From UBA1765 sp045615885 (GTDB lineage Bacteria; Fibrobacterota; Fibrobacteria; Fibrobacterales; Fibrobacteraceae): a stretch of 64,000 nt of DNA. Numbering within the stretch: the first letter of the stretch is position 1; the number at the start of each line of letters is the position of its first letter. Location of the stretch: NCBI GenBank assembly GCA_045615885.1, contig JAZLFR010000055.1, forward strand, positions 1 through 64,000, written 5' to 3'. Made by a program: the position numbers and the translations under genes. Below the pieces are notes generated by a model that was not told where the DNA came from, made no database searches, and was given only the letters and a program-made list of their open reading frames with translations. Positions 1-10,100 of the stretch are shown here, piece by piece.

Positions 1-1
1 A

Positions 2-922
2 AAGTACAGCAGAGCGAAGTACCTTGACGTGACGCTCGACCCGGGCTTCAAGCGGCTGCTGAAAAACGAAGCGGCAATGGTGAGTTTTTTGAATGCGATC
101 CTGCACTCGGACGATGAAATCAAGAGCGTGATTTTCAAGGATACAGAATTCGATGTTCACGCGACGGATTTGCTCCGCCTGCGGCTGGACATCAACGCAC
201 AAACACAATCCGGCAAGAGTATCGATATCGAAATGCAGAAGTGTTCTGTGCGGCCGTTCGTGGAACGCGTGATCTTGCAGGAAAGTGCATTCCTCTGCAT
301 TGAAAAGAAAGCCTTTGATGCAGAAATCAAGAAGAAGTACCCGTCAAATGACCCGAAGGACGTTGCCGAGCGCGAAAAGCGCCGCTACGAAATCCCGCAT
401 GTCTATACGGTCTGGATTTGCAATTTTTCAATTAACCCTGATGAAAATTACCGCGACGCCTGGCGCATCTACAGCGAAAATTCGATTGCAAAGAACGCCC
501 CGCATCCGGTAACCGAAAAAATTAAGTATATTATTATCGATCTGGTCAACTTCACGAAGACGGCAGACGAACTTGAAACCGTTGAGGACAAGTGGCTCTA
601 CCTGCTGAAGCATGCCGGGAGCAGCGACAAACTCCCAACTTTTAACGATCGCGTGCTTGACGATGCCGTCGCTCGCATCACAGTTGACCCTGGCAAGGAC
701 AAGGAACTTTTGGAGGCGCAAGTGGCTTGTACAATGAGTATCGACGAACAGATTGGGCGCATTGTTCTCGCGCATCAGGAGGGCCTTGAAGAAGGGCGTG
801 AAGAAGGCTTGGAGCGAGGACGTAAAGAGTCCGAAGAGACAATCGCCAAGTTGCAGGCTGAGTCCGCAGCAGACAAAGCCCGTATCAAGGAACTTGAAGC
901 GTTGCTTGCGCAAAAAGGCTAA
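2..922 (+). CDS. Rpn family PD-(D/E)XK nuclease/putative transposase, copy A (5' end cut by window edge)
   Basis: The frame is open from base 2 and reads KYSRAKYLDVTLDPGFKR, so the start codon lies left of the window; about 30-35 residues are missing compared with the full copy at 34819-35844. The Rpn core is visible: the 'D.GFKRLLKNE..MVSFLNAIL' helix and 'SIDIEMQK', which carries the E-x-Q/K catalytic strand of the PD-(D/E)XK fold. The C-terminus is a charged coiled coil (EEGREEGLERGRKESEETI). Characterised Rpn proteins are DNA endonucleases that promote RecA-independent recombination; whether this one is active is unknown. It faces the giant pilin gene tail-to-tail across a terminator region. 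Confidence 0.9.
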   Translation, partial: KYSRAKYLDVTLDPGFKRLLKNEAAMVSFLNAILHSDDEIKSVIFKDTEFDVHATDLLRLRLDINAQTQSGKSIDIEMQKCSVRPFVERVILQESAFLCIEKKAFDAEIKKKYPSNDPKDVAEREKRRYEIPHVYTVWICNFSINPDENYRDAWRIYSENSIAKNAPHPVTEKIKYIIIDLVNFTKTADELETVEDKWLYLLKHAGSSDKLPTFNDRVLDDAVARITVDPGKDKELLEAQVACTMSIDEQIGRIVLAHQEGLEEGREEGLERGRKESEETIAKLQAESAADKARIKELEALLAQKG

Positions 923-943
923 CGGAAAGAATGCTTAAACGAA

Positions 944-969
944 GTCCACTCGCAAGGGTGGATTTTTTG
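944..969 (+). terminator. Rho-independent terminator after Rpn copy A
   Basis: TCCAC (945-949) pairs with GTGGA (958-962) and is followed by six T. It lies 22 bases after the Rpn stop codon, in the same orientation. Confidence 0.65.
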
Positions 970-1012
970 CTTTTAAGCGAAGTTAGCCTTGCCGTTGCAA
1001 GCATTGTTACTT

Positions 1013-1039
1013 GTCGTTGCGAGCAACGCGAAGCAATCT
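1013..1039. repeat. Short dispersed-repeat-like sequence ('TTGCGAG...GAAGCAATC')
   Basis: The stretch reads TCGTTGCGAGCAAC followed by GCGAAGCAATC. It resembles the small intergenic 'TTGCGAG...GAAGCAATC' repeats seen in many bacterial genomes. A weaker echo (CTCACAATGACAAGC) occurs near 12263. It is not coding on either strand. Confidence 0.3.
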
Positions 1040-1041
1040 AA

Positions 1042-1081
1042 AAACGACCTCGTCTGCAAATGAATGCAGACGAGGTTGTTT
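1042..1081 (-). terminator. Strong terminator after giant pilin gene 1
   Basis: A 17-bp stem (1042-1058 with 1065-1081, one G-T pair) closes a 6-base loop. Read on the minus strand it is followed by a T-rich run. It lies about 60 bases after the stop of giant gene 1. Confidence 0.75.
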
Positions 1082-1139
1082 TGTGTGAGGTTAAGGGGTT
1101 AGGGAGGAGAGGCCTCCCCGAGAAGAAGCATTCATTTAA

Positions 1140-4100
1140 CTAGTAACTCAGTGCACATTCCAAATCAGATGGAGCATCACTACGAACTACTAGAGTAAAT
1201 GATGTATAGTCAGCTATATCGGACGTTCCATTTGAAACAGTGTTATAACTAGGAATTTTTAGAGTTTTACCATTAGCTGTTGCTACGGTTCTTTCGTAAC
1301 TCGTTGTTGATGTAACCCTACATTTAAATGATCTTGGACCAGATACATTCATAGTTTGAAGATTGTAACTCTGCCCAGGTGCATACGATTTCCAGTCTGT
1401 AGAAACAACATTACTTGGGAGATCATTTACAGTTATTGTTTGGTTGCACACCTCAATCCCATTAATACTTAATTTAATAGTATGTGCCCCTGGTGTAGTA
1501 AAGGATAGCTTATTATGACTTTGATTTCTATCGTATGTATTACCTGTCCAGAAAGAAGCATGCTGCTCATTTATTACCTCATCAACCTCAAATTTAAGAT
1601 CCACGTTTTTATCCGCAGGCTTGATATTTTTCGCAGTAAAGCCGATCTTTTCACCAACATATACCTCAGTTGTCGAATACCAGCAATCAGCACTTTCAGT
1701 CGGAGCTACAGCCGTGTATTTTACAGGCACTGTGCAAGGAGTTTCGTTTGTCCCTGCGCCGTTGCTAATTGCAACGGTATAGTTGAAGGTTTGGTCAGAT
1801 GTTACAGATTCGCTTACGCTGCCAATGTTGAAAGAACCACCAGAAGTCGTATTTCCAGTTGTATTAAGAGGTGCAGAACCACCAGTTACCGTGTATGTGC
1901 AGCCTTGTGAACAGTTCTTAATATTTGTTGGTTCAATGGCAACATTGGTGCCTGAAGAAACCGTCTTTCCGGATGGGCAAGTAAATGTTGGAGCTGTCAT
2001 ATTATATGTTACAGCCACATTACAGCTTGCATTTCCTGCAGAATTAGACACAGCAACCGTGTATGTATAATAGCCAGCTTCCAACTCTGTTACATTACCG
2101 ATATTAAAGGAACCACCAGAAGTTGTATTCCCAGTTTGTGTAAGATTTGCAGAACCACCAGTTACCGTGTATGTGCAGCCTTGTGAACAGTTCTTAATAT
2201 TTGTTGGTTCAATGGCAACATTGGTGCCTGAAGAAACCGTCTTATCGGATGGACAAGTAAATGTCGGGGGGACGCTATTTACCGTTACCGTAAAGTCACA
2301 CTTGCCATTACCTATAGAGCCTTGATTCGTGAATGTGTAATTTTGTACACCAGAGGTACCTGGCGTAACCTCCAAACTACCACAATCTCCAGATGTTGTT
2401 CCATTTCCGGTTAAGGAATAATTATCACAACTTCCTGAATAATTTGGAGTAAGCGTAAAGTATTCCCCAAGATTGATTGATGTCTTGTCTACGCTGCAAT
2501 TGAGAACATCTTTAACTTTAAATGAACCGTGGCATTTTTCAACACCGTCCATATATAGGTAGTAAGTGTAATCGCCAACAGAGGAAGGTGCTTGCACTGC
2601 AAATTTACAACCATACTCTATATTATTGCTATTGCAATTAACATTTTCTCCCTTTACAACGTCAGCAATTTTTACTTGCATCTTGACGTTTGTTGTAGGA
2701 ACTCCCGAAACGTTGAAATCAATGGTGCCAGTATATTGAGATGGATAAGTTTCAAGGGCAGGGCAAGTGGCTAACATTTCTACAGGAGCTGTTACTGTCA
2801 ATGCTGCACGGCATACTTCTTTGCCTTTGTAAGACAAGATATAAGTATATTCTCCTGCCGTAGAGGGAGCTGTGACATCTTTATCAGCAGTGTAATACCT
2901 ATTGACACTTATTGGAGTTCCCGTAGATGCGCCAGAGATTCTCAAGTCCATTAGCAAATCATTTGGATTCTGATTTTGAACATTTGAAATTCGGAACATC
3001 GCAGTTTCATTTGTTTCAACATCACCCACAAACTGGCAATCTGCCGTAATGCCATCAACATTCCATTCTTTAGAGCAGGAGCTTCCATTGTCAAGTTTTA
3101 GAGTGTAAACATACTTTCCATTCGGGATGTATGTTTTAGAGAATGTTTTTCCACTTGAAGAACCGCTTTCCGATGCTTCTGATTCAACAACATTAGACAA
3201 TACATCCGTAATTACAAAATTATAGTTATATGTCTTCGAATTAGCATTTTCGATAACAGCGCTGAATTGACCATTTTCAGTATTAAGCGCACAAGAGGTT
3301 ATACGATATTCCATGTCAATTACTTCAGTCGAAGTACATACATCTGCAGGCAACAAGTTAGATTGAGGGCAACCCAAATCATTCAATACCGTTCCAGAAG
3401 GGACTGTTATACTAGTCCACTTGGCTGGTACAGAACCTGCTTTCCAAACATCGGCGCCACCGTTACAAGTGTAAGGTATTCCGTTTACGATAACCTTATC
3501 ACCAGTGCAAGCATACCACCATCCTCCATCTGCCAAGCAGTTGTGAACCCAAGTATATGTTTTCGGAGTAATGTCTGCATCATTATCGTTTCCACCCACT
3601 GCTGCTTCACCATTTTGAGCATTTAGGCAAATGGTATTACCGACTGTAGGAGGCAAATCATCACCAACAGATGGAGTTTCACAATTGTATACATAGATCT
3701 CAGAAAGCGTACATGTAGATGGCATGTCTATGACCATTGTAGTTTGCGGTACAACTTCAACTTGATGATAATCACCGCATTCAAACTGAGCTCCATTAAT
3801 AGTGAATTTTCCTGAGCCTGTACTCTTGTTGTATGCAACTTGAATATTTTTACATGCCTTACCAGTATTTATTTTATAACAGTTATCTTTAAATGCACCG
3901 GTAATGGTCTTATTTACATTATACTGGTCTACAATTTGATCTATTTCTTCGCATTCGCCAAGATCATGGCTACTACTGCTACCACTTACACTACTGCTGC
4001 TATTAGTAGTAGTGATAGTTGTACCTGTATTACCACAAGTCGGGCTACCGCCGGCAATTTCGCAGCCAAACTTCGCCATAGACCCAGAAATGATTTTCAA

Positions 4101-7100
4101 GGTGCGGCCGGAAGCTGGCATTGCAGAAGTAGATTGCTGAATTTCTTGACCATTATAGTCACCACAATTCAATCTGCGACCACCATAGATAATCACATCA
4201 TCCTTAGAGGAACACTTGTAGAAGAAGCTGTAGCTGTTTTGCCCTCGGCAATCATGATTTACCGTATATTCACCAGGAGCAATGTAATCGAGCTGAGGCC
4301 AACCACCACTATTACTACCCAAGCAAAGTGAGCCTGTTTGTGGTGCAGTCCAGTCGCCTTCGTCCACTTTAACAGTTACCGGTTGCTGGCACTGGTACTT
4401 TCGACCATTCAAAGAAACGACCGGAGTGTAGTATCCTTCCCCAGAAAGGGCAATGCTTGAGAACACAGTGTAAATGCCACTTCCAGCACTATTTTCTGTC
4501 AAAGAGCAACTTGCGCCAGACTGGCTATTTACAGAAAGGTTGCAGTTATCCAAAGCAGACGGGTTTGTTATTGTGGCAGAGAAACGCACCGTTTTACCGA
4601 CAGGGACTTCATCAAGGGAATTGCCTGATTCATCGGTAAATGTGCAACTTGAAATTTCTGACTTCTGCACATTAACAGTCATGTCACAGCCGACTTCGTC
4701 ATTGGCATTTCTTGCAGTAAACTTGATTGTTGCTACACCAGAAATGTCAGTCAAATCTAGTGGACTAAACTCAAAATCGCCAAGATTGCCAGCGCAAGCC
4801 ACCGGTTCATTATGGTTTTGAGAGAATTCGCATTCCGTAGCTCCGTTAACGAGTGCTGTAAACCTAACATTTGCTGCATCTTCTGCACTGATAACCAGCG
4901 GTTCTACCGTGTTAGAAGCGTCCTTTCCATTCAAACGGCAATTTTCCAAGCGAAGTTCATTCGGGCAAGAAGAACGCAGGTTCATGATATGAACACCATA
5001 ACGATTATTGTTTTCTAGGCGGAAATAAAGCCTAGAAACCTTGGTCGGATCACAATCGTTGTTAGTACCACAAATGGAATTTACATTAACCTTAGTTGTG
5101 TTGTAAATTGGCACCCCACGAGCATCACGGTTCCACACGAGCTGCAAAGAATTTGTTTTGGGGTTTCTCTTGTTTGCAAAATCACCATAGCCCCATGTGT
5201 TCAATGTATCTGACACATTGATTTTTTCACTTTGATGCCCATCAACATCTTCAAGCCAGTAAATGAATTTTTCAGTGTACCAGTTCAAGATATAATCAAA
5301 GCTAAATACAGCACCATTTAAATTCAAGAAATTCTTGCTAGAAGATATCTTATCCGTGAGCTGCAGGTAACCCTCATTCGTACAAACTTCGCTCGCACCA
5401 GTGTAGTTGCAAGCAAAACCAATCATTGGTTTGGATTTTCCATTGTCATATCTAATGCCCGGATTGAGAGGACCTTTCTTTCTAGAAATTCCAGAAGCAG
5501 CATTAGAAACATCTTTTGTCAAATTTTCATCGGCAGCATAAAGCGTGTCACCAAAAGAAATCCATTGGCTACTGTTGGCAGGGTCAATGTAGTCTCTGGA
5601 TTGATAGGTAACATAGCCATCTGCGTAGATTTCATAACTTTCTGAACATATTTCACCCTTAATTTTAGGGTCAAACGTAACAAAGCCATCGCATGCATTT
5701 CTAATGCTCTGCGGTTCAACCAAACCACGTTCTTCTGTACATTCGGCCTGAATTTGCAATTGGCCAAATTCATACCTTTTACCAGGCACAGTAAAATTCA
5801 ACGGTGGTGACTGCCATGTATTTCCCCCATCAAGAGAATATTTATAAGTGCATTTGCAGGAACCACCTTCTGGGCAGTAGTCATAGACAAAACGAGTAGG
5901 CTCAACAGTAGTATTGATACCGGCAATTCCTTGTTCAAAGCCACAATATACGCTTGGAATCATTTGGGAGCGGTCCTCGCAAGAACCTCCTGAACGCCAG
6001 TTTATGTTACGCAACAATTCATTATCCTTATTTACTGCGAAACCTATATAAACATTGTCATTTTCATTAATTGATACATCCGCAGGGATTTTCAATTTTT
6101 CATCACGTAAATTGAAGGTATGTTCTGTATAAGTCGTTTTTCCACTATACGAAAGATCATCATGGTACGAAAGCACAACATGAGCTTCTTCACCTTCCAA
6201 GTCAACAGACACTTCAAAAATATTATTGCTTTCAAACGTTGAAAACACCATATTACCCTTAATAGGTTCGGTAATGCAATGCCCTGTATTAGCATCCGTG
6301 TAAGGTTTGGTGCCAATCTTACCAGTTTCAAAGCAAGAATACTCCGTACAATAGCACAGATAAAAGTGTGGAGCAGCACTTAGATTTTGAGTAGCTCCTG
6401 GATCAACCGCTAGTTGATAATACGCGGTCATATCGGCATTGGATCTAAAGATCATAGCCGGGAAATTTCCACCATCACCGGTACTTTTTTCGGAGGTATT
6501 CCTCATAGAAAAGGTTTTGATCAATGTTCCATTATACCCGGCCGCTTTTTTTCGCATATACATGTTACGGTGCGGTACATCTTGAACCAAATAGCCTTCA
6601 TCTCTGTTTACTAGAGGCTTGGCGTTCCACCATCCACCATAATCATTACCAGTTCCTTTATATAAAGTACCCCTCGTTTGGTAGAAACCATTACGCATTA
6701 CAACCTTAAGCCAAACTGCATAAGGATCATCTTGCGGATAATAGCCACCACCGTAAACATATTCCTTTTTGTTCGGATCATAATAGCTAAGCTTATTTGC
6801 CTCCCCATCCATGGAGCAATAAACATCATAGTGCCAAGGGTCTTGACCATATTTCGTGTAATTTTCACTTGAAGGACGGGTTGTTTCATCAGTCACACAT
6901 TGATCTATACAGTAGGCATTTTCGCCATAGCCCCAATCATCAAATTTTTCATTCTTTTTATAATACCCTTTCAATACATTTGGTGTAACGCTATGATCAC
7001 AATAAGAGTAAAGATTCTTGAAATCTTCATTGAAGCAAACACCTGCTTTATAGAAGTTTGCATCTACAGTGATGTTTTCGCGAGGCTTAATGGAAAGAAT

Positions 7101-10100
7101 GTTAGAGCGTTCAATAAAGAAGCTCTTGGAGCAATCTACCGATGCGTCGCAAGTATATTCCCAGCCAGAGAAATTACTGCCAACAGCCTTTACAAAATAG
7201 CTGACACCATGTGTGACGGTAAAGTCGCAAGTACCTCTGGAACCAACTTTACATGTGCCAAGCAAAGTTCCATTTCTGCCATCTTCCAACTGCACTTCAG
7301 CATCATTATCATCAGAGTAGGTTTCTGCACTACCCTTCAAGCCATTGACATTCACATGCAAGGTATATTGTTTCTTTTTCAAGGATGCATACAAAGTTAC
7401 ATCATTGGCATCAGACGGGTAAACCGTTTCTACGCCATCGGTAACGATTTCACAACTATCTTCGTATGCAGGGTTCGTTGTAACTTTCAACGAAGCTGGC
7501 AAGGCAACCTGGCACTCCCAAGGTCCATTCACCTTATCCGTTGTACTCAAGACCTTACAAGCCTTGGATCCACTAGTGTAGGCAGCCCAAGTTTCATTTG
7601 TAGAACTGTTAGCAAAGCAATCTGCACGATCACGCTGTTCCGGTGTCGCCACACTTTTGGGGTCATTTATGCTCCCGTGCCTAACTACACCATAGGACTC
7701 GCCAAAATTAAAGAGTTCCGTACTTGGGCTACCAATGCCAAGGTCATCCATCATATTTTCATCTTGCAACTGCAACTGCATATAGCCAGATGCATTTTCA
7801 CAGGAATTGATCGATACCTTGAATACAGGGAATGTTGTTTGGTTTTGAGGAGTACGAAGTACATATAAAGTACCACCATTCACAGAAGTAGGGTTACCAA
7901 GCACTTCCTTCGGTTCAATGACAACGCCAGAAGACTGGTTGTAAACAAACAACTTGATTTCACCCTGAATACCGTTGGAATTCTTAACTTCAATTTCACG
8001 GGATACGGAACCTGTTGCGCATTCGTCTGCTGTAAATTCATCTTTCACCTTTGTGAAAGATACTTTGGAAGTGACCTTGTCATCAGAAATCCATACCCAG
8101 AAATCCGAGTAATAGGAGCCTTCTGAATAACGGCATGAATGCAGTCCAGGATTTGCAAATTGAGAAGTTTCACTCACAACATTGCCACTGCCAATCCTTT
8201 CGCCTTCATAGCAAGTGGCAGAGCCTCCGCCACTTGCACGTGTCAAGCCACCAAAATAGAGTACAGAGTAATTATCTTGCAGTTTATCTTTGTTAGTCAA
8301 ATAGATCACTCTTGGCATTACGAGTAAAGCCGGCTGCATTGGAGATGCATTTTCAACGGCATCTAAATCTTCATTGTTGGTATATTCTGTAGCTAAAGAC
8401 ACCTTCAAGGTCGTTGCGTATGCAATCCACTGGTAATCAGTTCCTGTAGCTGTAACAGATGTTGAAGTTCCACCACTGCCTCCACTTGGTTCACTGCTAT
8501 CGTCACTTGATTCGCCAGCAGCAACGCAAGTCGTGCCGTAGTCACAAATGATGCCGGCATCAGTCATGGAGTTGATTACATTTTCATCGTAAATCAAGTC
8601 TGTATTACCATTGATATTGCCGATAGCAGCGCAATTACTTGCTTCTGCATAGAAAGAGCCTCTCCACTCAGTTCCCTGAATTTGGGCAATATCTTTTTGA
8701 GTATAAACAAAATAATTGAACTTGCCAGAACCAGTTTGCAAAAGTTCTCCCTTTGCACCTTCCTTAAGGTAAAGCATTACATAGGAATCATTTGTTGTTG
8801 GAGGGACCTTTGTTTGATAGATTTCAGAAGTAAATACAAAAATGAATTTGCCATCCAAAGTGCCAGACGGATTGTTGAAAAGAGCATTGTTGTCCATGCT
8901 CATCACAAGATAACCGTTATAAAGACGCAAGGCGGAACTATCTGCATTCGCTGCCAGGCTCGCATAGCAATTATTGAGTGCAGACACATTAAAGTTGATC
9001 TTTTTGTTCACATCCATGCCAATGATGTCTTTTACACACTGGGCCTGGTTTGCCTTTTCTATGAACTTGCTGTAGCCAGTTGTAAGGATGTCATCAACCT
9101 TGAACCTAGCCTTTCCTGCAGGACCACCTCCAGCAACCGGGCAACCTTCCTTTTGAGTCCAAATAGAATCGCAATGGTTTTTGACCGGCTCTGCGCATGT
9201 AACTAGTTTTGTAGCATTTTGTTCGATAGCCTTAGCTCTAGTTGATGCGGCACTAGATTTGAATTGCGCATACTGTTTTGCAACAAACCAACCATCGGTA
9301 TAAGGGTTAGACCACTTTTCTTGGGTTGCATCATGGTTTTGGAAATAGAAACCACTTGGACACTTAGTATCTGGGCCACCGCTGCGTATTGAAGAAGCCC
9401 AGTCCAAATTTCTTTCATCAGATGTTGATACTCGCTGTAAACGACAGCCATAGTAATCCCCGTAGCAACGTTCATCATGAGCCAACGTTCTTCCTTGGCT
9501 TACTGCACATCCCCAGGGATACCACGTACATTTCGTTTTATCAAGATCGGTACCCATTTTATCGGTATAGGTAACATTTGTCTTAATAATATAATAACCA
9601 CACGTATTCAAGCCATTTACATATAAAGCTGCATTCGAAGATGTTCCCAGTTGAACAGAAGTATAAGCCCCCATTTGTCTCCAGGAATTATCAGTCATTT
9701 GCAGGCTACCTTTGTTCGGAATCCATACACTATCGCTCACAGTAAACTTATGACCATTCTGCAACCCATTAAAGTTTATTTTACTTTTAGGTTCAGTACC
9801 TAGACACAAATTCTTTCCAATTGGATAATCCCAGGTTGGCGCAAGTTCCATTTCGCCCATCAAAGTCATGCTACCACCGACCTCAAAGCCAGCTGCAGTA
9901 GAACCAACATTTAAATCGCCATTAAAATAAGCATTGTTCTCGATAGTTCCGTTATAATTATTTGCATCTCCATGAACATACAGATTATTGATTGTAACAC
10001 CATTCTGGGTTGAGGCATTACCACCAATACATGCATTACCGCCGACAGAAATATTATTACCGCTCAAAGTAACGCTACCAGTAACAACAAAATCGCCATC

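Noticed and set aside
6900..7868. 322-codon plus-strand open frame
   Set aside because: It lies antisense within giant gene 1 and its product is rich in Ile/Cys/Phe with no domain; a shadow frame.
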